Positions 1 to 6,339 of a stretch of DNA of 9,344 bases are shown in pieces. Position 1 is the stretch's first letter; every line of letters begins with the position of its first letter. Origin of the DNA: an uncultured Verrucomicrobiota bacterium (GTDB lineage: Bacteria; Verrucomicrobiota; Kiritimatiellia; RFP12; UBA1067); contig CALYRV010000073.1 of the NCBI GenBank assembly GCA_945483525.1, forward strand, positions 1 to 9,344. Direction: 5' to 3'. The notes beneath the pieces are model-generated. The model was given only the letters and a program-made list of their open reading frames with translations, was not told the DNA's origin and did no database searches. Made by a program: the position numbers and the translations under genes.

Positions 1-1
1 T

Positions 2-52
2 CTCTTAACAAAGTTTGGCTATTCATGGCTCGTGAAGGGCGCTGAATTGTGA
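2..52 (+). CDS. C-terminal tail of an upstream gene (partial, unidentified)
   Basis: An open frame enters from the left edge and ends at TGA 50-52. It reads LLTKFGYSWLVKGAEL, a plausible protein C-terminus with a mix of hydrophobic, aromatic and charged residues. The 16 residues are too few to name a family. The gene may be the last one before the accessory segment or part of it. An AAGGAGGA ribosome-binding-like sequence begins 11 bases after the stop (63-70), which would suit a following gene, but no convincing one starts there. The call rests only on frame openness and composition. Confidence 0.4.
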   Translation, partial: LLTKFGYSWLVKGAEL

Positions 53-250
53 GTTGCTAATGAAGGAGGAATCAATTTTGCTACGACCCCTGCGCACACG
101 TTTACCGCATTATGGGCGATGCTGTCGCCAAAGCGTTTTCATGCGGGAAGGAGATACCAACGAAAAATCATCAACTAACCGAACGAGAATTCAACAGGGG
201 CGTTTGTAATCCGTGGGCAAAATTGGGATGCCAAGAAGGGAGGGGCCAAA

Positions 251-346
251 TATGCTATAATACCAGTAAGCCCAAACGAAGGAGACCCAAAGGAACCGAT
301 CTGAAACCATAGACTAGACAATTTATTGAACTGCCTAGGCGACGAA
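251..346. repeat. Direct repeat copy A, upstream of the antitoxin
   Basis: This block aligns with 1053-1148 at a constant offset of 802. By hand count, 68 of 84 positions match without gaps over 251-334; a one-base gap then continues the match through GACGA. Shared landmarks are TATGCTATA, GGAGAYCCAAAGGAAYCGA, CTGARACCATA and AGACAATTTA. The two copies bracket the toxin-antitoxin genes. The copy begins with a perfect extended -10, so it may be a promoter-leader unit. One frame also ends at the same codon in both copies (TAG here, TAA in copy B), so a decayed gene end is the alternative. Confidence 0.75.
253..261 (+). promoter_or_regulatory. Extended -10 promoter for the toxin-antitoxin operon
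   Basis: TGCTATAAT is a perfect extended -10 (TGn plus TATAAT). No good -35 hexamer is visible 17 bases upstream, as expected for extended -10 promoters. Transcription would start near 268 and leave a leader of about 110 nt before the antitoxin ATG at 378. That leader is almost entirely the repeated block, so any autoregulatory site could lie in it. The same architecture recurs before pyrB and before the last gene of the window. Confidence 0.55.
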
Positions 347-377
347 CGTGAATGTTTGCAAAGCGTAAGGAGGGGAA

Positions 378-659
378 ATGAGTTATACGCTGACGATAGA
401 GCCGGAGATCGTGAAGGAGGCGGAGTCGTGTGCCATACGAAACGGCACGACGCTTGACGCCATGATTCGGGCGTGCCTGCTCGTGTTTGTATCCCGCGAT
501 GCCATGAAAAGCGGGGTACAGGCGCACCGCGATTCCGTGTCGAGCGGCATCAAAATTGGGCTGATGAAGGACGAGGTCAGGCTTCCCGATAATTTCGACG
601 AGGTATTTGATTCACTGGATGACGAGGTGGCTTCACTGTTCACGGGGGCGGCATCGTGA
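378..659 (+). CDS. Type II antitoxin, ribbon-helix-helix-like
   Basis: This 93-aa protein is the first gene of a two-gene toxin-antitoxin operon. The N-terminus fits a ribbon-helix-helix DNA-binding fold: a short strand (YTLTIEPE, residues 3-10), a helix (about 10-22), a turn at GTT (23-25) and a second helix (about 26-40). The rest is acidic (RLPDNFDEVFDSLDDEVASLF), as in antitoxin tails that wrap and block a toxin. ATG 378 is preceded by AAGGAGGGG at 367-375 with good spacing. The stop overlaps the toxin start in GTGA, which implies translational coupling. By family analogy it neutralises the PIN toxin and represses its own promoter. The role is inferred from position and fold; RelB/DinJ-like or VapB-like assignment is open. 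Confidence 0.75.
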   Translation: MSYTLTIEPEIVKEAESCAIRNGTTLDAMIRACLLVFVSRDAMKSGVQAHRDSVSSGIKIGLMKDEVRLPDNFDEVFDSLDDEVASLFTGAAS

Positions 660-1042
660 GATATCTGCTTGACACACACATAGTTATTTGGGCTATGGTC
701 GGCAGCGAAATGCTCTCCGACAAGGCTCTTGACATTTTGCATTCATCCGATAACACGTTTTATTTGAGCTCTGCGTCGGTATGGGAAGTCGCCATCAAGC
801 ATTCGGCAAAACCCAACGAGATTCCCGTGACCGCCGAGCAGGTGGTCCGGTTTTGCCGGGAATCTGGAATCGTTGAACTGCCTGTTGGCTTTCGCCATTC
901 ACTTGTTGTGTCAGGACTCCCGCCGCATCATGGCGACCCGTTTGACAGAATGATAGTTGCTCAGGCCATAGAGGAAGGAATGTCTATTTTATCGCACGAT
1001 GGCAAATTGCCTCCGTATGGCGATTTTGTTGTCAGAGTATAG
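656..1042 (+). CDS. vapC: PIN-domain ribonuclease toxin (VapC-like)
   Basis: This 128-aa protein has the full PIN-domain layout. LLDTH carries D6, SASVWEVAIK carries E44, GDPFDR carries D94 and D97, and LSHDGKL carries D115. D6, E44, D97 and D115 are the likely Mg2+-binding acidic quartet. Such toxins are single-strand RNases that usually cut tRNA or rRNA and arrest growth when the antitoxin is degraded. The length and the motifs SxxSxWE and DPFDRxIxAQA match the subgroup annotated as PIN nucleases of toxin-antitoxin systems (COG3744-like). The start is GTG 656, overlapping the antitoxin stop by four bases, and no intact alternative is needed. All acidic residues are present, so the toxin is probably active. 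The RNA target cannot be read from sequence. Confidence 0.9.
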   Translation: MRYLLDTHIVIWAMVGSEMLSDKALDILHSSDNTFYLSSASVWEVAIKHSAKPNEIPVTAEQVVRFCRESGIVELPVGFRHSLVVSGLPPHHGDPFDRMIVAQAIEEGMSILSHDGKLPPYGDFVVRV

Positions 1043-1052
1043 AATGCGGATT

Positions 1053-1148
1053 TATGCTATACGATCAATAATCCAAATCCAAGGAGATCCAAAGGAATCG
1101 ACCTGAGACCATAAACAAGACAATTTAGCGAACTGCTGAACGACGCAT
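1053..1148. repeat. Direct repeat copy B, downstream of the toxin
   Basis: This is the partner of the block at 251-346, about 81% identical over the ungapped 84 bases. It starts 10 bases after the toxin stop codon and ends at the outer arm of the large inverted repeat. Its -10 equivalent reads TGCTATACG (1055-1063), weaker than TGCTATAAT in copy A. It could still be a weak promoter for the methyltransferase operon, or a relic left by insertion or duplication of the toxin-antitoxin cassette. The pair could recombine and delete the intervening 0.8 kb. Confidence 0.75.
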
Positions 1149-1299
1149 AGCCGGAAATACTACCACACGTTTCCCAACGTCGTATGAGAATGTGAAGCCA
1201 TGCAGGCTTCTGTCTAGTCAATTGTCAGCAGAACGCGCCCCAACCTGGGCGCGTTCTCACATGTAACTAGACAGGCCTGTGGTAGGGCTTCCGGCTATG
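1146..1299. repeat. Nested inverted repeat; candidate three-way-junction RNA or cruciform
   Basis: Four helices nest without conflict. The outer helix pairs CATAGCCGGAA (1146-1156) with TTCCGGCTATG (1289-1299), then after a 3x3 internal loop CTACCACA (1160-1167) with TGTGGTAG (1278-1285). Inside it, GAAGCC/GGCTTC (1194-1199, 1205-1210) forms a hairpin with loop ATGCA. Next to it TGTCTAGT (1211-1218) pairs with ACTAGACA (1266-1273), enclosing an 11-bp perfect stem AGAACGCGCCC/GGGCGCGTTCT (1230-1240, 1247-1257) with loop CAACCT. The result is a three-way junction of 154 nt ending 56 bases before the methyltransferase ATG. The inner stem lacks a T-tract, so it is not a standard intrinsic terminator. 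A structured leader, small RNA, MITE-like relic or recombination site are all possible. Confidence 0.7.
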
Positions 1300-1333
1300 G
1301 CATGGATTGAGGACGCGCTCTTTTCATGCAGTT

Positions 1334-1356
1334 GTGATGTGGTCGCATCACGACCA
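1334..1356 (+). promoter_or_regulatory. Two overlapping, mutually exclusive hairpins at the methyltransferase start
   Basis: GTGATG (1334-1339) pairs with CATCAC (1346-1351) across loop TGGTCG. That same loop sequence, TGGTCG (1340-1345), pairs instead with CGACCA (1351-1356), whose last base is the A of the ATG. Only one of the two can form at a time. No Shine-Dalgarno sequence is present in the 20 bases before the start. This arrangement could be an operator for the methyltransferase, some of which repress their own genes, or an RNA switch controlling initiation. The pairing is seen; the function is inferred. Confidence 0.4.
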
Positions 1357-2423
1357 TGAAAAAGAAAAGTACTCACGCGAAATCAGAAACGACACACGGT
1401 AGTGATGTCAACTGCATAAAAGAATTCCACCTTTTTGCCGGTATCGGCGGTGGCATTTATGGGGGCAGACTGCTTCATCACAAATGTGTTGGGGCTGTTG
1501 AAATTATGCCTTATGCGCGAGGGGTACTTGCGCAGAGGAAAAAAGACGGGTGGATGGATAAGAGCATGGATATTGATAGCCATACAGATATTACAAAACT
1601 GAATGGCAAAGAAATTCGTGGAACTTTTGATGTGTTGTGTGGAGGATTCCCCTGTCAGGCCTTCAGCACTGCTGCGCATGGTATGAATATTGCCGAAAAG
1701 AACTTGTGGGACCACATGTTCCGAGTAGTTCAGGAGTCTGAAGCGCCGATCGTCTTTGGTGAGAATGTCGTGTTGCGCGCTATTGAAAAGGCTAGATGTG
1801 ATTTGGAGGGCGTTGGGTACAAGGTAGAGCGCATACGGTTGAGCTGTGAGGACTTGGGGGCTGATCACCGACGGAATAGATTTTGGTTGCTCGCAATCAG
1901 GGACGATACTAAAGGTGCCCAGGCATTTCAATCTCTTTCTTCACAGATCGCACGGCTCCCCAAATTGGCGGGTGATTGCTGGACGAAGAGCCCAGCCGAG
2001 ACGGGTGAAGCGGTCGCGGTTAAACCATGTGATCGTCGTGATCAGCTTCTTGGAGTCGGCAATGCCCAATCCCCATTTGTTGCAGCGTCAGCATTTCGTA
2101 TTTTGGTCAATCGGCACTTGAACCATGTTGAAGGACGTTCGGAACACGTCTCAGCGGGCGAACTGGATGCTGTTTTTGAAAAGCGCAAGACATGGATTGA
2201 TCGCACATACCGCGAGACAGGAATCATCAACGGTCTTGTGCATACGCCTACAACGATGGCAAACTATGCGTGCCCATCAATGATGAAACACGAGGGGTGT
2301 CGTAACTTTGCCGAGGTATTTGAAAGGCCCGAACCAGAGAATGCCGAGTACCTCATGGGGTTCCCCCTTGGCGCGAGCTCGCCAAATCCTCAGCCAAAGG
2401 CCAATATAGAAAGATGGGGATAG
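1356..2423 (+). CDS. DNA (cytosine-5-)-methyltransferase of a restriction-modification operon
   Basis: This 355-aa enzyme transfers a methyl group from S-adenosylmethionine to cytosine C5 in a specific DNA site, protecting host DNA from the nuclease encoded downstream. Visible motifs: I, FAGIGG (residues 27-32, AdoMet binding); IV, GGFPCQ (96-101) with catalytic C100; VI, ENV (136-138); VIII, HRRNR (171-175, a variant of QxRxR); and a motif X-like GNAQSP (235-240). The C-terminal part carries HTPTTMANYACPSM (about 296-309) and EYLMGFPLG (331-339), a block typical of phage-type Dcm-like enzymes, here located after the motif X-like element. ATG 1356 is the only in-frame ATG between TGA 1335-1337 and motif I. 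It has no Shine-Dalgarno sequence and is preceded by overlapping hairpins. The McrB-like gene follows after 20 bases. The recognition site cannot be predicted. Confidence 0.92.
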   Translation: MKKKSTHAKSETTHGSDVNCIKEFHLFAGIGGGIYGGRLLHHKCVGAVEIMPYARGVLAQRKKDGWMDKSMDIDSHTDITKLNGKEIRGTFDVLCGGFPCQAFSTAAHGMNIAEKNLWDHMFRVVQESEAPIVFGENVVLRAIEKARCDLEGVGYKVERIRLSCEDLGADHRRNRFWLLAIRDDTKGAQAFQSLSSQIARLPKLAGDCWTKSPAETGEAVAVKPCDRRDQLLGVGNAQSPFVAASAFRILVNRHLNHVEGRSEHVSAGELDAVFEKRKTWIDRTYRETGIINGLVHTPTTMANYACPSMMKHEGCRNFAEVFERPEPENAEYLMGFPLGASSPNPQPKANIERWG

Positions 2424-2443
2424 CAATGCATTAAGGAGATGCC

Positions 2444-3973
2444 ATGAATAAGACAGCAATAAAGGCAATCGTATCGTCGTCGATGCCGCTTTCTGTAGAA
2501 GATGGGTACACGGCTAGGAAACGAACAGTGCCAGGCACATTTCATATTGGGGTGTTGTCAGGGAATAGGCTCAATAGCGGCACACTTAGATCGCAGTTTA
2601 TATTCTTTGAATCTGAATCCGATTGGTTGAATAATGACGCATCAGCAAAAAATGCATTGCACACTGACCAGAGAGTGTTTGTTCAAGTTCAAGACGATGT
2701 TTGGGACGTCTATAGCGGAGGTGGGAATGAAACCGAATCAACGCCGCCAATTCTCTTGCGACATAATGTGCCTAGCCTTTTGAATCAGATTCAGGTTGCA
2801 AGGTTAGAAGTTGCACAACTTAATCCGATGGTTAATCCTTTGCCCTGCTCTCTTCAGCGGATTACCTATGGTGCCCCTGGTACAGGAAAGTCGCACGATA
2901 CAGATGATCTTATCAAGAAGTATAATGTTGCCAACTTCCGCACGACATTCCATCCTGATTCGGACTATGCAACGTTTGTCGGGGCGTACAAGCCGACGAT
3001 GAATGCGGGAAAGATCGAGTATTCTTTTCGTCCGCAGGCGTTCATGAATGCATACGTCAAGGCGTGGAAACTGATGGCAAATCCTTCTGAGGACGGCAAG
3101 ACGGAGAATGTTGTCCTTGTCATTGAAGAGATAAATCGCGGCAATTGCGCGCAGATATTCGGCGATCTGTTCCAGCTGCTCGACAGGGACGGGCAATCAG
3201 GGTATTCGACATATCCCATTGATGCTGACGTTGACCTTGCCGTCTGGCTTGGCGGACAATTCGGGTATGTCGAGGACGATGAGAACAAGAATGGCCTAAA
3301 TGTCGCGAGCAGACCAAGTTGTCTCACCCAATCTGACTGGAATGATGTTTTAAAGGGCAAGAAGCTTGCGTTGCCGCCAAACCTGTATATTTGGGCGACG
3401 ATGAACACGAGCGACCAGTCGCTCTTCCCGATAGACAGCGCATTCAAGCGGCGTTGGGACTGGAAGTACGTTCCGATCTCAAGGCCAGACAAGAGCGATG
3501 ATCCGAATTGGAAAGATCGCAAGATTGTCGCTAACGGCAAGTTGTATGACTGGTGGGATTTCATCAGAATCGTCAATGCTCATATCGCAGATGTCACGAA
3601 GAGTGAGGACAAGCAGCTTGGCTACTTCTTTGTGAAGGCTACCGATGACACGGGTGTTATCACGGCGGAGCGCTTTGCCAACAAGGTGCTGTTCTACCTT
3701 TTCAACGATGTCTTCAAGGATTGGGACTTGCCAGTAGCAATATTTGAGAGGGATTCAAATAGCAAGAAGAAGTTCGCGTTCAAGGACTTCTTCTACGATG
3801 TGCCGGACGCTAACCATGTGGTTGGTAGTGTGCGGGAAGATGTTGTGGCGGCGTTCATCGAGAAACAGGAATATGAAGACGAAAAAGTGAAAGCAGATGC
3901 CCCGCCCTCTCATGGCGGAGAGACTCCTGATACACCCGATCCTGAATTTGCGCCTCCGCCAGCGCAGTCCTAA
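2444..3973 (+). CDS. McrB-like AAA+ NTPase, restriction motor subunit (LlaJI R1-like)
   Basis: This 509-aa protein is probably the nucleotide-driven motor of a two-subunit restriction enzyme. The AAA+ core has Walker A GAPGTGKS (143-150), Walker B in VLVIEEINRGN (224-234) and the McrB-type signature MNTSDQS (320-326), followed by SAFKRRW (332-338) with likely arginine finger(s). McrB-family proteins bind GTP rather than ATP and form rings that activate a partner nuclease. Residues 1-135 have no clear family match and probably carry DNA-recognition function. The C-terminus is a proline- and acid-rich tail (about 484-509) that looks disordered. AAGGAGA (2431-2437) sets the start at 2444. The stop overlaps the nuclease start in TAATG, so the two are translationally coupled. 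Size is close to E. coli McrB (465 aa). GTP use is inferred from family, not seen. Confidence 0.88.
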   Translation: MNKTAIKAIVSSSMPLSVEDGYTARKRTVPGTFHIGVLSGNRLNSGTLRSQFIFFESESDWLNNDASAKNALHTDQRVFVQVQDDVWDVYSGGGNETESTPPILLRHNVPSLLNQIQVARLEVAQLNPMVNPLPCSLQRITYGAPGTGKSHDTDDLIKKYNVANFRTTFHPDSDYATFVGAYKPTMNAGKIEYSFRPQAFMNAYVKAWKLMANPSEDGKTENVVLVIEEINRGNCAQIFGDLFQLLDRDGQSGYSTYPIDADVDLAVWLGGQFGYVEDDENKNGLNVASRPSCLTQSDWNDVLKGKKLALPPNLYIWATMNTSDQSLFPIDSAFKRRWDWKYVPISRPDKSDDPNWKDRKIVANGKLYDWWDFIRIVNAHIADVTKSEDKQLGYFFVKATDDTGVITAERFANKVLFYLFNDVFKDWDLPVAIFERDSNSKKKFAFKDFFYDVPDANHVVGSVREDVVAAFIEKQEYEDEKVKADAPPSHGGETPDTPDPEFAPPPAQS

Positions 3974-6186
3974 TGAAGATACTTGTTGAGGAATATGCGT
4001 ATGACAAGGAGGTTGTTCGCAACGTCCTCCCTGAAAGTCATGTATTCCTGACGAATGGCAAGGTCAAAATTGAATACGTCGGTTACTACCATAACGCCAA
4101 TAGCACGGCTGAAGGGAAGGATGACTTCGTGTTCTTCCTCCCAAAGGTTGTCCTCAACAAGCACAACCGCGTATTTGCAGACGAGAATGATGCGATTGGC
4201 GGATTCTCTCCGGAAGACATCTTGGACCCCGACAATGTCAAGACTGCGGATGGACGAACTCTTTCGGAAGAGCAGCGGAAGTTCCTGTATGAATTCTCCG
4301 TCTGGATTTATCGAGCGCTGGCACACTATGTAGAGACACACGAGGAGACAGATGCAGTTTGGTCAAGCAACGACGGGAAGTCCGGCACGTTCAGGCGGAA
4401 GTACGTCACGAACACGTTCTTGGACGTTATCCTTGCCCTGATCCGGTTTAATCGCGAGAATCAGGACTACTTTCTCTTCAAGGTCAAGGAAAAGCACTCG
4501 GGCTTAAATAAAATCAGTTGGGCTCGGACAATCGCACGCTCGCTGGCATTTGTCAGCGACGGTGTTCCCGTCTATCTTGAACCAGTCAACAAGAAGCGAT
4601 CGATAGACTTCGACGAAGAGTTGCTTGTCCTGTACTATTCGATATTGGATTATGTGCGGTCGCATTATGGTTTCCGCGTCAAGATCGGAATAGGATACGA
4701 GCTGATAACGGGCGACATGTTCCAACGCTACCTGGACGGGTATGGTGCCGCGCGGCTTCGCCAGATCAAATACAAGTATTTCTCGGATAGGGACTTGATG
4801 CTGTGGGAACTTTGCTTTGCGTTCTTTGACAAGGCGCATCAGGCGAACATTGCGTCGTCTGGCGAAGACTATCTTCTGGCCAAGAGTTTCGATCGCGTGT
4901 TTGAGGCGATGATAGACGAGCTTTTGGGCGATTCGCAGTTTGCGCTGCACAAGGAACTGGCGGACGGGAAAGAGATAGACCACCTTTATGTTGACGACAG
5001 CTTGACGCGCACCGATGGCTGGCGGACGCTTTGCATTGCAGACAGCAAATACTACAAGGCGGGGAACTCTTTGAACGACGAAAGCGTTCCAAAGCAGTTT
5101 ACATATGCGCGCGACATGCTTCAGCTTGACGTTGACTTGTTTCTCTATGATGAAGACGACGTTGATGATTCGGTAAAAAAGCGCAGGAAGCCGTTTACGG
5201 ATGCGAAGGTGCGGTTGCTGCGTGACAAAGTGACCGAGGGTTATGACATCATACCCAACTTCTTCATTAGCGCGACGATGGATGAAGGGTTGGGATATGA
5301 TGACGCCAAGCTACGGGCACGCCATTTGGATGATGGTGGCGAACATCACAGCGCCCATTTCGAGAATAGACTGTTCGACCGAGACACGATGATTCTCAGC
5401 CATTTTGATGTCAATTTCCTCTATGTCGTGCGGTTGTATGCGCAAAACGACGATGGGGAGCGGGCGAAGTGGAAACGGGAGGCTCGCGAAATCTTCAGGA
5501 AGGAGATTCGCGGGATTATTGAAAATCGCTATCAGCTTTATGCTTTGATGCCGCATGATGGTGTCGACGCGCAACAGTTCTTCCAGGAGAATTTTAAGTA
5601 TACGTCAGGCAAGGTATATTCGCCATATCCAGACGACGGTGGGAAGCCGATATACGCATTGGCTCTGCAGAACGTTGACAAGGTCTTTCCCGATAAGCGG
5701 CTCACACCGGATAAAATGTTCTCTGAGGGAGATCCAGGTGGTGCTGGCAGACAATATACCCGAATTGCAGAAGAGAATACTGCCGTGAAAGAGCTGATAG
5801 AATCAGCTTTCTATTGCGTGAAAATCGGATTTGGAGAGAATCCGCGAAGCGCTTTGGAGAAGGAGTTGATCGAGCACCCGGCAGCAGTACATGGCCCGGC
5901 TGCGGATGCGAAAGCAGGAGTGCAGGTCATTTCAAGAGTAGCTGGTCCGCTGACGCAGGCAATTCGTAAGAGCGGGAAATGCCCTTGTCCGGAGGAGCAA
6001 TGCCCTGATGCTGCGTCCGTTCGTGTTCTTGTCGTTCCGTTTACGCAGGGGGCGCATCTCTTTCGCGTAGCCGATGGTGTGGCACCAATGAAATTGGGTG
6101 TTGACAAATTGCCGCCAGACTTTTCATCTGTGAAATTCCCTTCTTCCGATGTGCTGTGTTGGGTGTGGGATGTGGTTGAGGAATAG
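3973..6186 (+). CDS. PD-(D/E)XK restriction nuclease subunit (McrC/LlaJI R2-like)
   Basis: This 737-aa protein is the likely DNA-cutting partner of the McrB-like motor. The nuclease core is visible as VFEAMIDELLGD (309-320, E311), KEIDHLYVDD (333-342, D336) and IADSKYYK (355-362, D357 and K359), which together fit E...D...DxK of the PD-(D/E)XK fold. A KQFTYARDML helix (374-383) follows, as in LlaJI/McrC-type nucleases. Residues 1-300 are a long alpha/beta region with LYEFSVWIYRALAHYV (105-120), perhaps the motor-docking part. About 300 residues follow the core, including a basic and aromatic stretch (498-523) and CPCPEEQC (670-677). E. coli McrC is only 348 aa, so both ends are extended. The start at 3973 shares one base with the previous stop. 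DUF2357/PDDEXK_7-type proteins are the nearest alternative family. The nuclease call is firm; the exact family is less so. Confidence 0.82.
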   Translation: MKILVEEYAYDKEVVRNVLPESHVFLTNGKVKIEYVGYYHNANSTAEGKDDFVFFLPKVVLNKHNRVFADENDAIGGFSPEDILDPDNVKTADGRTLSEEQRKFLYEFSVWIYRALAHYVETHEETDAVWSSNDGKSGTFRRKYVTNTFLDVILALIRFNRENQDYFLFKVKEKHSGLNKISWARTIARSLAFVSDGVPVYLEPVNKKRSIDFDEELLVLYYSILDYVRSHYGFRVKIGIGYELITGDMFQRYLDGYGAARLRQIKYKYFSDRDLMLWELCFAFFDKAHQANIASSGEDYLLAKSFDRVFEAMIDELLGDSQFALHKELADGKEIDHLYVDDSLTRTDGWRTLCIADSKYYKAGNSLNDESVPKQFTYARDMLQLDVDLFLYDEDDVDDSVKKRRKPFTDAKVRLLRDKVTEGYDIIPNFFISATMDEGLGYDDAKLRARHLDDGGEHHSAHFENRLFDRDTMILSHFDVNFLYVVRLYAQNDDGERAKWKREAREIFRKEIRGIIENRYQLYALMPHDGVDAQQFFQENFKYTSGKVYSPYPDDGGKPIYALALQNVDKVFPDKRLTPDKMFSEGDPGGAGRQYTRIAEENTAVKELIESAFYCVKIGFGENPRSALEKELIEHPAAVHGPAADAKAGVQVISRVAGPLTQAIRKSGKCPCPEEQCPDAASVRVLVVPFTQGAHLFRVADGVAPMKLGVDKLPPDFSSVKFPSSDVLCWVWDVVEE

Positions 6187-6304
6187 CAGGCAGAATATTC
6201 GCCCCTGGCCATCTCTCGCTCCTTGCGTCAATTTCGAAGTGTACGCATGAAAGAAGTTGCGGCGATTGCGGAGATCGAATTGTGAAGTAAGGAGCGGCCC
6301 GAAT

Positions 6305-6315
6305 TTTGATATAAT
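6305..6315 (+). promoter_or_regulatory. Extended -10 promoter of pyrB
   Basis: TTTGATATAAT contains the extended -10 TGA-TATAAT (TG at 6307-6308, hexamer at 6310-6315). No -35 hexamer is seen at 17-base spacing. The expected start near 6322 gives an 18-nt leader carrying GGGAG at 6330-6334, just before ATG 6340. A leader this short leaves no room for a pyrimidine attenuator. The 11-base core is identical at 9295-9305. The rest of 6187-6339 shows only a 12-codon open frame and no gene. Confidence 0.65.
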
Positions 6316-6339
6316 ACTTCCAAACAACGGGAGTAATTT

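Larger units (their letters stand above)
53..377. other. Intergenic stretch with possible gene remnants
   Basis: No intact gene is convincing here. A strong Shine-Dalgarno-like AAGGAGGA (63-70) lies 7 bases before a TTG at 78, which opens a 43-codon frame ending at TAA 207-209 with no recognisable product. A second frame from ATG 112 runs to TAG 310-312; its start reads YRIMGDAVAKAF if extended upstream, with a faint likeness to motif X of cytosine methyltransferases. The third frame has two protein-like stretches (INFATTPAHTFTALWAML, and VIRGQNWDAKKGGAKYAII near 206-262) separated by TAA 176-178. This mixture suggests decayed coding sequence rather than a clean regulatory spacer. The right half holds repeat copy A and the promoter of the toxin-antitoxin pair. 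Confidence 0.4.

Noticed and set aside
2..301. One frame read through TGA 50-52 and TAA 176-178 as a recoded protein
   Set aside because: Both stops are ordinary stop codons in this window, and there is no sign of a recoding element or continuous homology.
112..312. 66-codon frame from ATG 112 as a real gene
   Set aside because: No ribosome-binding site precedes the ATG, there is no family likeness over its length, and the second half lies in the repeat and promoter.
251..1148. Two-unit CRISPR-like repeat
   Set aside because: There are only two diverged copies about 0.8 kb apart with genes between them, and no spacer periodicity or cas genes.
1230..1257. Intrinsic terminator after the toxin gene
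   Set aside because: The 11-bp stem is strong, but the following bases are CACATGTAAC with no T-tract, and the stem fits better inside the larger nested fold.
1043..1355. Integron attC site downstream of the toxin
   Set aside because: The palindrome size would fit, but no RYYYAAC/GTTRRRY core pair bounds it and no integrase is seen.
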